Assembly: GCF_036884655.1 (NCBI RefSeq)
Contig: NC_088355.1
Location: 22,360,501-22,424,500 of the forward strand
DNA: 64,000 bases
Source: Musa acuminata AAA Group
Taxonomy: Eukaryota > Streptophyta > Magnoliopsida > Zingiberales > Musaceae
Direction of reading: 5' to 3'
The notes below the pieces were generated by a model. The model saw nothing but the letters and a program-made list of their open reading frames with translations. It was not told the DNA's origin and made no database searches. Position numbers and translations under genes: made by a program. Position 1 is the stretch's first letter; each line of letters starts with the position of its first letter. Below are positions 1 through 10,665 of the stretch, one piece after another.

Positions 1-420
1 ATCGTTGCCCTTGGGGAGAACCCGACGCTGTAGGAGATCCGATCACCACTACAATAAGGGAGATCAGATCACTGCTATAGTACCGTCGCCCGTGGGAGAA
101 AGCCAATGCTGCAGGAGTCAGATCGCCCTAGGGAGATCTCGTCGCCGCTATAGTGTCGTCGCCACTACAGTATCGTTGCCCTAGATCTGGTCGCTGCTAT
201 AGTGTCGTCGCCGCCGCTATAGTATCGTCGCCCTTGGGAGATCTGATCGCTGCTATAGTGTCGTCGCCCGTCGCCCGTGGGAGAAAGCCGACGCTGCATG
301 AGTCAGATCGCCCTAGGGAGATCTGGTTGCCGCTATAGTGTCGTCGTCGCTACAGTACCGTCGCCCTAGATCCGGTCGCTGCTACAGTGTCGTCGCCACT
401 ACAGTACCATCGCCCTAGTG
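1..420. repeat. Degenerate tandem repeat, about 185-bp unit
   Basis: A GC-rich repeat built from short words such as GCTATAGTGTCGTCGCC and CGCCCTAGGGAGATCT. One copy starts near 89 (CCCGTGGGAGAAAGCC) and the next near 274, giving a period of about 185 bp; bases 1-88 look like part of an earlier copy. Sub-repeats of the CTATAGT-GTCGTCGCC word occur inside each unit. Short open frames cross it on both strands but resemble no protein. It abuts the integrase of G0 and replaces its C-terminal end. The array continues past the left edge of the window, so its full size is unknown. Confidence 0.75.
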
Positions 421-1135
421 ATGTGATGGAGAAGTATAACTTTGACCCTAATAATTTGAATAGCTCGGTCCAGAATCGTCCCAAGAACGGAGCGTCTCGA
501 TCATTGATGATATTGTGCGGGACTCCCCAATACTTCACCACATCCTTCATCATCAACTTGGCCGCCTGTTCTACTAAACAGTGTAGGGGAGCAACAATGA
601 AAGTTGCATACTTTAAAAACTGATCGACCACCATGAGTATCGATCCGAGTCTCCCTACAAGTGGCAAGCTTGATATGAAATCTAAGGAAATGCTCTCTCA
701 CGGTATTTCTAGTACGGGCAACGGCTCCAAAAGTCCCACCGGCTTCCGTTGTTCCGCCTTGTCTTGTTGGCAAGTGAGGCACGTTCGAACATATTCCTCT
801 ACATCAATCCCCATCTTCGGCTAGTAGAAGGCCCTCTCCACAAGAGCCAATATTCGGTGAATGCTTGGGTGTCTAGCCCAAAGGGAATCGTGACACTCTT
901 TTAGGAGTTCACGCCTCAAATTGTCTACTCGAGGAATATAAATCCTATTCCCTTTTGTGTACACGAGTCCCTCCTGGACCCAAAATCGTCGAGCCTTGCC
1001 TTCTTTATTGAGCTGCATTAGGATGACTGCTTGGGGGTCACTATACAATCCATCCTTGATCCTGGAAAGGAAGTTGGAGTGTAATTGACTTGCTTGGCCT
1101 TTACCCTCTAGTTGTACGGCATTCACGCGTTCCAC
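421..1135 (-). pseudogene. pol: G0 integrase fragment
   Basis: The higher-coordinate part (1135-821) carries the linker and an H2C2 zinc-finger start (RRELLKECHDSLWARHPS). Just downstream the minus strand reads a CLTCQQDK-like second half of the finger, then the core. Core acidic residues are visible in LDFISSLP and NDRDAPFLGRFW. The third catalytic residue (Glu) and everything after it are gone, because the sequence runs into the 185-bp repeat near 420. At least one frame change and one stop near 680 separate the pieces. In a live element this enzyme would insert cDNA into host chromatin. Confidence 0.85.
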
Positions 1136-1255
1136 TTTCCGACTCAGCTAATCAGCCACGACATTCGCTTTCCCGGGCTTATACTCCATTGCCATATCAA
1201 ATTCAGCCAGGAAGTCCTGCCATCACACTTGCTTTGGGGAGAGCTTCTTCTGAGT

Positions 1256-2400
1256 TTAGAAATAGATCAGAGCGATGTTGCCCATCCTCAGCACAAATCG
1301 CGACCCAAGGAGGTAGTGTCGCCAAACTCGTAGATAGTGGATCACTAGTGTCATCTCCTTCTCATGCATCGGATACCGCCGCTCGGTCTCGTTGAGTTTG
1401 CGGCTCTCGTAGGCCACCGGATGACCCTCCTGCATGAGTACTCCCCCAATAGTGAAGTCTGAAGCATTTGTATGGACTTCAAAGGGCTCTCCATAGTCTA
1501 GCAATTTGAGCACCGATTCTTCCAGAATAGTAGCCTTCAGATCTTGGAATGCTATTTCACATTTGTCAGACCACTTCCAAGGCTGCTCCTTCTTCATCAA
1601 CTCCGTCAGTGGAGTTGCATGCTTCGAATATCCCGCTATGAAGCGTCGATAGTAGTTGACAAAACCAAGGAAGGATCTCAACTCTGGCACCTTCTTTGGA
1701 GTTCGCCATTCCGCAACTGCTTGCACCTTCGGCTTATCCATCCGAATGGAACCATCACCGATTTGATGCCCCAAGAATAAGATCTCTGTTTGGGCGAAGT
1801 AGCATTTCTCCCTTTTTATGAACAAAGTGTTCTCTCTGAGAACCTTAAAAATTGTCCGAAGGTGCTGAACATGCTCCTCGAGCGTTTGGCTGCATACGAC
1901 AATATCATCTAAGTAGACGACCACGAACTTGTCCAAATACTCCTTGAAGTTGGTTCTTGAGAGTGCAGAACGTGGCTAGAGCATTGGTTAAGCCGATAGG
2001 CATCACCAAGAACTCAAACGCTCCATACCTGGTCATACAAGTAGTCTTCGCTTTATCACCATCAGCAATGCGCACTTGCCAATACCCCGACCGAAGGTCG
2101 AGTTTTGAGAAATACTTAGCTTTGCCCAACTTGTCGAACAAGTCCGCGATGAGCGGGATGGGATACTTATTCTTCACTGTCACTTTGTTAAGGGCTCAAT
2201 AATCGACGCATAGTCGAAGGCTCCCATCTTGTTTCTTTTGGAAGAGAATTGGAGCTCCGAAAGGTGCTTTAGAGCTGCGGATGAGACCACCGCTTAGTAG
2301 TTCACCTAACTGCTTCCTGAGTTCTACCAACTATGGCGGGGGCATACGGTAGGGTGGTCTCACTAGAGGCTTCACTCCTGACTCCAGCTCGATGTTGTGA
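1256..2400 (-). pseudogene. pol: G0 reverse transcriptase and RNase H fragment
   Basis: The RT N-terminal part is read from about 2400 to 1905 ([47 protein letters not shown]). After a frameshift near 1930 it continues in the frame 1936-1256 with the catalytic box VVYLDDIVV at its start. RNase H follows (EVHTNASDFTIGGVLMQEG, RRYPMHEKEM). A stop interrupts the RT near 2195, where an Arg codon of the usual DYRALN motif has become TGA. RT would copy element RNA to DNA and RNase H would remove the RNA strand. The YLDD box is intact, but the frame is not. Confidence 0.9.
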
Positions 2401-2479
2401 TCTATGCCCCTACATGGTGGAAGAGTCTTCGGCAACTCGGGTGGCATAAAGTCATTGAACTCTTTCAGGACGTTCGCCA

Positions 2480-2847
2480 TCACAGTAGGTTCTTGAATGG
2501 CCTTCTTTTCAAGTGGCTCTCTAGCTTCAACGCACCCCTTTCTTTAGTTGCAACATTGATATATGTTGTGATTCCTTGGTTCCTCTCCGAGAGACAGGAA
2601 CCACGCAGGGATCGTCGCCTCCCATCATACACAGGGAGTTCAAGAATGGCATTGGAACCAACTTCGTCGCGTGCATAAACTCCATTCCAAGGATCACTTG
2701 GAAGCCATCCAATGGCACTACCATCATGTTGGTGTTCCTGCTCCATGTCTCGATTTTGATGGGGACTCCCTTCGCCAACCCGGAGATTCACCTGGCCTCC
2801 GAGTTCACCGCCTTCATTTGACTTGGGCTCTTCTCTAAGATCAACCC
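2480..2847 (-). pseudogene. pol: G0 aspartic protease remnant
   Basis: The frame 2778-2527 reads VVPLDGFQVILGMEFMHAT, the C-terminal flap and ILGM region of a gypsy retropepsin. The upstream catalytic DSG/DTG segment is not present: the sequence ends at a foreign LTR at 2848. A second frame (2869-2480) overlaps it and is probably not coding. Bases 2200-2480 between protease and RT still resemble the PR-RT linker but contain stops. Confidence 0.7.
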
Positions 2848-3073
2848 TGTAACATCCCATTAGTCCCACATCGGAAGTGGGTAATGTCTATGATTGGCTT
2901 ATATGAGCCTGATGAGTGTACTACGTTAACTCTTGCTTAAGCATTTTGGTCCGTGGTTGAAGGACCAAAATGGAGTTATTGGCCAGTTGGCTCATCAGAC
3001 TCGGGTCGTGACATTTGGTATCAGAGTTGACCTAGCATTTAGGCAGGGTGAGATGGCTCGAGTAGGAAAGGGC
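2848..3073 (+). mobile_element. Short-LTR retrotransposon fragment (LTR 166 bp plus PBS)
   Basis: Bases 2848-3013 begin TGTAACATCCCATTAG and end CTCGGGTCGTGACA, so they have TG...CA ends. TTTGGTATCAGAG follows (PBS word at 3016-3026), matching the 3' end of initiator Met-tRNA as plant LTR elements use it. Only about 50 bp of internal sequence follow before a Sirevirus-like fragment starts at 3074. An LTR this short fits a TRIM-like or other small non-autonomous element; it could also be a shortened chromovirus LTR. No second LTR lies in the window. Orientation is opposite to G0, so it is not simply the LTR of G0. Confidence 0.65.
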
Positions 3074-3322
3074 TGTTGATGATGAAGTCAATTGTCATTT
3101 GTTATCTAATCCATATGTTGAGATAGAGTTCGAGAGATCGATGGAAGTTCGGACGGTCGGTCTACGTCCTCTAACAAAGGTGCAACCGCCTGAGCTCGGT
3201 CTCCGAGCTCTGGCTGGGTGGTGTAACTGCCGCAGTCAAGCGGTGGCACCGGCTGGTTTAAGGCCTATAAATACCCCACTCTTTCAGCAATGAAAGAGAA
3301 ATGAAAGAGGGACATTCATGAG
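3074..3322 (+). repeat. Collapsed Sirevirus LTR remnant with TATA box
   Basis: Starts with the Sirevirus LTR words TGTTGA...TGATGAAGTCAATTG and TCATTTGTTATCTAATC. It then jumps to the AGTTCGGACGGTCG block, then to two or three GC-rich dyad units (GGTGCAACCGCC, GAGCTCGGTCTCCGAGCTC) and to AGGCCTATAAATACCCC. The TATA word TATAAATA is at 3266-3273. A full LTR of this family has about 2 kb, so most has been deleted while the order of blocks is kept. It ends near 3300, just before the G1 LTR. Confidence 0.7.
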
Positions 3323-3529
3323 TGTTAGGACTCTAGCTAGGAGAGTCCTAATTGAGAGGGACATTCATGTAAAACCTACCTAAGCCGACCCCTATTAAAG
3401 AGGTGAAGTGGCCAACTAGGGTTAGGAGGTTATTTCTTAGAGAAGAATAAGGAGTTGTAAAGGAATAGGAGTCTTGAGTAGGAGTCCTATTAGGAGTTGG
3501 ATAGAAGTAGGAGTCTTGAGTAGGAGTCC
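3323..3529 (+). repeat. G1 5' LTR, first segment
   Basis: First 207 bp of the LTR, including the terminal hairpin word AGGACTCT-AGCTAGG-AGAGTCCT. It stops at AGTCC (3525-3529), which is repeated at 23113-23117 as the target duplication of M1. By eye it differs from the matching part of the 3' LTR (63617 onward) at about five positions. Confidence 0.9.
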
Positions 3530-5606
3530 TGTTAGGATCGAGAGCACTAAGAGGGGGGGGGGGGTGAATTAGTGCAGCGGAAATCTTTCAGCGATTAAAA
3601 ACGAAAGTTGCGTTCGTTCGATAAAAACTATTTTCATGCAAAAGCCGATTCTAAAATTACTTAAGATTAAGTGTAGTTTACGTTTAAACACAGTTAGCGT
3701 CTAAACGCAGTTTGCGTCTAAATGCAGATTGCATCTAAACTCAGATTGCGTCTAAGCGCAGTTTGCGTCTAAGCGCAGATTGCGTCTAAGTGTAGTTTGC
3801 GTCTAAACACAGTTTGCGTCTAAGCGCAATTTAAGCAGAAGTATAAAGACAATGTGCTGCTATTGTACAGCTCAAAAAGTAATCTGCAAAAAGCAGATTT
3901 ACGTCTAAACGCAGATTTACGTCTTAAACGTAGATTTACGTCTGAACTTTGAAACTCGTTTGTATACTCGCAGAAAGCAGTATGCAGTTGAAATCAAGAC
4001 GTAAATGTAAACTGAAATCTGATGATTGTGCGAGGAAAGCCGATTTACGTCTAAATACAGTTTTACGTCTAAATGTTGAAACTCGTTCGTAAAATTGCAG
4101 AAGACAGTTTACAGTTATAAATAGAATCAAAATGTAAATGTAAGCTGCAAAGAAACTCGTTCGTAAAAGCGCAGAAGACAGTTCGCAGTTATAAACAGAT
4201 TCAAGACGTAAATGTAAGCTGCAATGTAAAGATCGTACGAAAACACCTTTTGACGTCTGAATGCAGATTCGGAACGATTAGAACTTAGAAACTTGTTCGT
4301 AAAAGCGCAGAGAGCAGTAGCTATGTAGGAGGTTTGCAGTAATGATAAAGTGCTCAAAATAAACGCAAACTAGAGATTTAGAGTGGTTCAGTCAGTCTTG
4401 ACCTACTCCACTTTTGGCTTCCTCCACCGGCGAGGTCACCGATGTCAACTAGGGGCCTTCCTTCAATAGGCGAAGGCCAACTGCCCTTTTACAGTTTCTC
4501 TCCTTTTGACGGGCTCAGGAGACAACCCTTACAGATCCTTTCTCTCCTCTCTTTACAACTCAAGACTTGAAGAATAGAAAAGAGGAGAACTTTTGGACTT
4601 TACACAAATTTGAGCTCTTAGAATCACTGAAAAGATCAAGAGTTCGGTGTGGATCTATATCCCTTCAGTGCTGAATGGGTGGGGTATTTATAGGCCCCAA
4701 CCCAATTCAAATTTGGAGCTCAAAACGATCAAATCCCGGAATTTCGGGATCAGGCGGTTGCACCTCTTGAGTGGAGAGGTTGCACCGCCTGGCAGAGCTC
4801 GAAGACTGAGCTCAGGCGGTGCCACCTCTCTGTCAGGGAGGTTGCACCGCCCAGTCTTGCTCGAAGACTGAGCTCAGGCGGTGCCACCTCTCTGTCAGGG
4901 AGGTTGCACCGCCCAATCTAGCTCGAAGACTGAGCTCAGGCGGTGCCACCTCTCTGTCAGGGAGGTTGCACCGCCTAGTCTAGCTCGAAGACTGAGCTCA
5001 GGCGGTGCCACCTCCTGGTTGGGGAGGTTGCACCGCCCAGTCTCGCTGGGAGGCTTAGCCCAGGCGGTTGCACCTCCTGGTGCAATCAGGGTCCGAATGG
5101 TTAGCTCCATTCGGCCCAATTTCAATCTTTTTAGGGGCCCAATTGCCCCAAGATTAAGCTAATGGGATCACCTCCCATTTTCCAACTTAATCAATGTGCT
5201 AACTATGATTAAATCTAAGACAATTTCTGCAGCTTTGCTCCGATGCGTCAATCGCTTCTTCCGGCGAGTTTCCGGCGAACTTCCGTCGATCATCCGATGA
5301 ACCCTCTGTGATTCTTCTGCGGACTTCTGGCAAACTCCTGGACTTTGCTACGATCCACTTGGTGAGTTCCGACGAGCTTCGCTTGGCAAGCTTCTGGACT
5401 TCTCGGATCTGTTCTCGCAGAACCTCCGACGACCGTCCGAACTTCCGTCGAACACTCGAACTCCTAACGTGATCATGAACTTGACTCCGGCGCAACTCCT
5501 ACTGCTTGTCTAACTTTCATCGTAGTTAATCCTGCACACTTATCTCAACACATAGATTAGACAACAAATGACAATTGACTTCATCATCAAAATCCGAGAT
5601 TCAACA
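3530..5606 (-). repeat. M1 3' LTR (2077 bp)
   Basis: On the plus strand it runs from TGTTAGGATCGAGAGC to CGAGATTCAACA, which reads TG...CA on the minus strand. From its U5 end inward it holds a G tract (near 3554), a worn 18-bp array (about 3660-3950), the TATA word at 4685-4692 (TATTTATA on plus), a GC-rich dyad array (about 4750-5085) and a distal U3 part. The LTR spans 3530-5606 with no inserted sequence. Confidence 0.92.
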
Positions 5607-6441
5607 ATCTCCCCCTTTTTGATGATGACAATCAATTGATAATGGAGTTATCCTTAACTCCCCCTGTCTATATGCCATAGTTGAGATAAGTCAACCTTGA
5701 ATTCAAGACCTAAGAATTCAAGTGACGTATTGATAAGTTAGATCAGTTAAACTTATCAATACTCCCATCATGATACTCATCATGATGTATCTCTTCAAAG
5801 ATGATGTCAAGGCTTGACATACATCATCAAGTTTGTATGATTGTGTTTGTAACTATTCATCATGTAGTTTGAACATTAATATATAAAGCTGTGAAGCGCT
5901 ATTACATGATGCACATATTTGAAATATTCTAGCAAGTTTTGCATTTTCTTCACATGATAAGATATCAACTCAGGGCATAATGCAAACTTTAGCACATGTT
6001 CATATATCTCTTGGTGATGCAAGGATGGCATAATCATAGCAGTGTTTATAGCATCACTCATAGTATTTCTAATCATGGCAGTGTTTATCAATTCATATAT
6101 CTCCCCCTTTGTCATCAACAAAAAACATAGTAATTATGATAGCAGGAAAATAATAATAGCAAGCTTATAGAGGAATTTTACATAGATTGCTTTAATACTT
6201 CTTCCCCTTTTCGTTATAAGCCATTGTCTATGTAAAGATTTAGCAGGATGGAATACATACACATGAATCACTTCATCAAATCTATTTCAGAAACTTATTT
6301 TTCATGAAAGTGTACGAGAAAATTTGTTTTATAGCATTCGAATAAATAAGATGCATTCGGACAAGATTTTGTTGCAGATTTTCACATGGCAATCAAGTGA
6401 TTTGATCATTCAATATAGTCCGAAAAATAATTTTAACAAAT
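5607..6441 (-). other. M1 3' non-coding tract with PPT
   Basis: Lies between the pol stop and the 3' LTR. The polypurine tract is ATCTCCCCCTTTTT on plus at 5607-5620, directly against the LTR; a second PPT-like word (ATCTCCCCCTTTGTCATC) lies near 6100. Arms 5572-5592 and 5617-5638 are nearly complementary and enclose the PPT/LTR junction. A near-palindrome GGAGTTATCCTTAACTCC is at 5644-5661. The rest is AT-rich and the short frames in it (such as 5876-6121) are not credible genes. Confidence 0.8.
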
Positions 6442-7406
6442 TTATCTATTCGGACAACTCATCATTCCTAATTCTCTTCGAATGAAATCAAATTGTTCTT
6501 CACATAGAGGTTTTGTAAAAATGTCAGCTAGTTGATGTTTAGTATCAATGAACTCTATGGTTACGTCATGATTAGTGACATGATCTCGTATAAAGTGATG
6601 TCTAATATCAATATGTTTTGTTCTTGAGTGTTGTATAGGATTCTTAGTTAAGCATATTGCACTCGTGTTATCACATTTAATGGGAATATCTTTAAGATTA
6701 ACCTTGTAATCTTCTAAAGTGTTTTTCATCCATACAACTTGTGCACAGCATGCACTTGCTGCAATATATTCAGCTTCGGTTGTTGATAGAGCAATCGAGC
6801 TTTGTTTCTTTGATGACCAGGAAACAAGGGCATGTCCTAAAAATTGACATGATCCTGATGTGCTTTTTCTATCTAGTCTACAGCCAGCGAAGTCCGCATC
6901 AGCATAAGCTGTTAACTCAAAATTTTCTGATTTTGGGTACCATAATCCTAGATTTGTGGTTCTATTAAGATATCTAAGTATTTTTTTAACTGCTTTAAGA
7001 TGAGATATCTTAGGGTTTGATTGAAATCTAGCATAAAGTCCTACACTGAACATGATGTCTGGTCTGGTGGCAGTGAGGTAAAGTAAACTTCCTATCATAC
7101 CCCTATAAGTTTTTTGATCAAAGCTTTCTCCACTTTCATCAATTTCTAACTTAGTGGAGGTGCTCATAGGAATGTTACTAGCCTTTGAGTTGTTCATATT
7201 AAACCTTTTTAATAAATTCATGGCATATTTAGTTTGACTAATAAAGATGCCATTGCTTAGTTGTTTGATTTGTAAACCTAAGAAGAATGTTAATTCTCCC
7301 ATTAAGCTCATTTCGAATTCAAGACTCATAGTTTTAGCAAAAGATTCACAAAGAGATTCATTTGTAGAGCCAAAGATGATATCATAAATCTGAACAATGA
7401 GAAAAT
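6442..7406 (-). pseudogene. pol: M1 RT C-terminus and RNase H
   Basis: The open frame 7329-6442 reads [20 protein letters not shown] (RT thumb/connection) and then the copia RNase [32 protein letters not shown] and [11 protein letters not shown]. These hold the acidic and histidine residues expected of an active RNase H, and the frame ends normally with TAG or similar at 6442. Upstream, bases 7406-7330 carry the RT active-site region, but the usual YIDD box is reduced to a single Asp (reading QIYDIIFGS) by loss of two codons. S1 separates this part from the RT N-terminus. P2 (50463-51413) is the intact comparison. Confidence 0.92.
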
Positions 7407-8590
7407 TGTTGAATCTCGGATTTTGATGATAAAATCAATTGATAAGTTATTTGATCTAATCCATATTATTGAGTTAAGTATGCAGGATTAACTACGATAA
7501 CCAGAAAACACAAAGCAAGAATACCGGAGTCAAGTTCGATGAACGTTTAAGAGTCCGAAGAATCGTCGGAGATGCTGATGGAACCAACCGAGAAGAAATC
7601 AGGAACCTATTGGAAGTTCGCCGAAGAGATCGTCGTAGGTTCGCAGAGATCACCGAGAAGTCTCGGCTACTCATTAAAGTCATCACAAGTTCAGGAGCGT
7701 GCTTGGACCCCGTCGGAAGAAGTTCGTCGGAAAGCTCGCCGGAACAAGACTTGACGTTCGCGGTTGATAAAATTGCTTAGGATGTGTTTTGTTATGTAGT
7801 TCACTTGTAATTAGGATTAGGATTAAGAAGATAATCCTATATCCTGGTTATGGGCCAATTGGGCCCGAGTTCGGACTAGTTTAGGCTAAGATTGAAGCCC
7901 AACTAGTGGCTGAAAACACTATAGTCGGGCTGAAAACACTATAGGCGGTGGCACCGCCTGGCTTGGCGGTGGCACCGCCCAGCACCCGAGCGCTGGGTGG
8001 TGGCACCGCCAGCATCGGGAAACCAAAGAGAATTCAAATTTGGAGCCCAAATTTTGGAGCCCAAATTTGAATCCTCTTGAGGCCTATAAATACCCCTCAA
8101 AACTCAGCTGAGTATACAACTTTTTGTGTAGCAAAAGTTTGAGAGAAAGGTCTTAGAAAAGTGTTAGCTTGTCTTCTTTTCAATTTGCTAGTGTTCACCT
8201 CATCTCTTCTCGAAAATCTATAAGAGAGTGAACCGCTTGTAAAGAGTTGTAAGAGGGGTATTTACCCTTCCATTTCAAGAGACTTGCCAGTGGAAGGTGG
8301 GAGCCTCATCGAAGAGGGGTCTCGCAAGTGGAGTAGGTCATTTGACCGAACCACTCTAAAATTGGCGTGATTCTTGGTTTGCATTTCATTATTGCTATTT
8401 ACATTATTGCAAACCTTCTTATATGCTTTAAGTTCCTTATTACTTTTGCTGCACATATTTAAGAATACGCTTTCAAGATTAAGCTTTTCAAGTTCCGTTC
8501 ATATCGTACGAAAGATTTACTAAAACCGAAGTTTTAATCCGCTGCACTAATTCACCCCCCCCCCCTCTTAGTGCCGCTTCGATCCTAACA
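7407..8590 (+). mobile_element. S1: solo Sirevirus-type LTR (1184 bp) in M1 RT
   Basis: Starts TGTTGAATCTCGG and ends CGATCCTAACA, flanked by direct repeats AAAAT at 7402-7406 and 8591-8595. Only one LTR is present, so the rest of the element was probably lost by recombination between its two LTRs. It is shorter than the other Sirevirus LTRs here: the GC dyad block is only about 80 bp (7940-8015) and there is no 18-bp array, so it is a separate subfamily. TATAAATA is at 8095-8102. Short ORFs inside it (for example 7572-7754) are not genes. Confidence 0.9.
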
Positions 8591-9390
8591 AAAATTATTT
8601 TCAAAATTCTTGATAAACAATGTAGTATCAACCTTGCCTTTTGTAAAGTTATTTTTGATAAGAAAAGAACTAAGTCTCTCATACCAAGCCCTTGGGGCTT
8701 GTTTTAAGCCATAGAGAGCTTTAGTTAATCTAAACACATGATTAGGGAGGCTATTATTTTCAAATCTAAGAGGTTGTTCAACATAAACTTCTTCGGAAAT
8801 AAAGCCATTTAGAAAAGCGCTTTTAACATCCATTTGAAATAACTTAAAATTATTACAACTAGCGTAGGCAAGGAGCATCCTTATGGCTTCCAATCGAGCC
8901 ACAGGTGCGAAGGTTTCTTAGTAATCGATACATTCTTCTTGGTTGAAACCTTTGGCCACTAATCTAGCCTTGTTTCTAACCATGATACCATTTTCATCTT
9001 ACTTGTTTCTAAAGACCCATTTAGTACCAATAACTAAATGGTCATTTGGCCTAGGAACAAGCGTCCACATTTCATTTCTCTCAAATTGATTCAATTCATC
9101 TTGCATTGCGATAATCCATGAATCATCTTTCATGGCTTCATCAACACATTTGGGTTCAATTTGCGAGAGAAAGGCGGCGTTGCCACAAAAATTCTTAAAA
9201 GAGGATCGTGTTTGAACCCCCTTTGATGTGTCTCCTAAGATTAGCTCCTTAAGATGAGCATTTACATACTTCCAATCCTTGGGTAAGGAAGTGGATGCAT
9301 CCAAGTTGCTAGTTGGAGACGGGGTTTCGTTTAAATTCAAAGAATCAAAGTTAACATCATCATCAAGATAATTTTTCTTAATTTCGGAAA
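8591..9390 (-). pseudogene. pol: M1 reverse transcriptase N-terminal half
   Basis: Frame 9340-8999 carries the start of RVT_2 ([28 protein letters not shown]) and ends in a stop where a Gln codon became TAA. Frame 8902-8591 continues with [22 protein letters not shown] and [19 protein letters not shown], the palm and fingers of a copia RT. Another stop lies near 8920. S1 was inserted right after NFENNF, a few residues before the catalytic Asp pair. The matching part of P2 (49897-50460) is open throughout. Confidence 0.9.
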
Positions 9391-9391
9391 T

Positions 9392-10665
9392 CTAATTGAA
9401 AACAACATGGATGGATTCTTCAATAATTAAGGTTCTTTTATTGAAAATACGAAAAGTTTTAGAAATCGAAGAATAACCAAGAAAGATTCCTTCATCAGAT
9501 TTAGCATCGAATTTTCCTAAGTTATCCTTTTCATTCAAGATAAAACACTTACACCCAAAGACTTTAAAATATGAGACATTGGGTTTTTTGTTATTCCATA
9601 ACTCATAAGGAGTTTTGGATAGTAAGGGTCTTACTAGAACTCTATTCAAAATATAGCATGTAGTGTTTACAGCTTCGGCCCAAAAATATTTGGGTAGGCC
9701 ATGTTCATTCAACACGGTTCTTGCCATTTCTTGTAAATTTCGATTTTTTCTTTCTACTACCCCATTTTGTTGAGGATTTCTTGGAGTAGAGAAATTATGG
9801 TTGTATCCATTGAGTTCACAGAATTCTTTGAAATCATGGTTTTGAAATTCTCCACCATGATCACTTCTAATTGACGAAATCATAGATTCCTTCTCATTTT
9901 GAACAAGTTTACAAAACTTGGTAAAATATCTAAAGCATTCATTTTTCTGTTTTAAGAAGTAGGTCCATGTATATCTGCTGTAGTCATCAACAATGACAAA
10001 GGCGTATTTGCTACCTCCTAGACTCGATGTAGAGATTGGTCCGAACAAGTCCATATGGATCAATTGTAAGGGCCTAGAGGTGCTTATTTGATTCTTAACT
10101 TTGAAACTACCCTTAATTTGTTTACCTAATTGGCAAGCATCACATACATTGTCTTTGATGAACTTGATATGAGGAATTCCTCTTACAAGTTCTCTAGATG
10201 ATACTTGAGTGATTAGTTTCATGCTAGCATGACCTAATCTTCTATGCCATAGCCAAGCATCCTCATTCATAACCGCAAAACACATTTCATCACATAAGTC
10301 ATTGATGTCAATAGTGTATATGTTATTTTGTTTTAATGCAATCATAGACATATTTTTATGTGGTTTTTCAATGATGCAAGCATTAGATTCGAATTTGACA
10401 GTATATCCTTTATCATATAATTGACTAATACTCAAGAGGTTACGTTTTAAACCATCAACTAACAGAACATCTTCAATAAAAAGGTTGGATTTGTTACCTA
10501 TGGTTCCTTTGCCAATGATTTTACCCTTGTTGTTGTCTCCGAAGGTGACATAGCCTTCGTCTATGCTAGTGAGCTTAGAGAATTGAGATGGATCTCCGGT
10601 CATATGCCTTGAGCATCCACTATCAAGGTACCATCTCTTGCTCCTAGCTTGCGATGGGTAGGTTT
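9392..10665 (-). pseudogene. pol: M1 protease end, GAG-pre-integrase and integrase
   Basis: Upstream of the ATG at 10603 the minus strand reads the copia protease active site (YLDSGCSRHMTGD). The frame 10603-9392 is open for 403 residues: protease remainder and YLLSISQL-type segment, the GAG-pre-integrase HHCC finger (WLWHRRLGHASMKLI ... VCDACQLGK), and integrase with Asp in HMDLFGP, Asp in RSDHGGEF and Glu in NGVVERKNR, then [19 protein letters not shown]. The active-site triad is intact. One base has been lost between the gag stop and the protease compared with P2, so gag and pol are out of frame here. Confidence 0.92.

Larger units (their letters stand above)
421..2847 (-). mobile_element. 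G0: truncated chromovirus (Ty3/gypsy), minus strand
   Basis: Read on the minus strand, the order is PR (2847-2480), RT (about 2400-1900), RNase H (about 1700-1256), linker plus integrase zinc finger (1135-821) and integrase core (820-421). That order is the Ty3/gypsy arrangement. Gag, both LTRs, the integrase C-terminus and any chromodomain are missing: the left end stops at the tandem repeat and the right end at a short LTR. The RT and RNase H wording ([33 protein letters not shown]) recalls Galadriel-type chromoviruses as I remember them. It is clearly a different family from G1-G3, and several frameshifts and stops mark it as dead. Confidence 0.85.
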
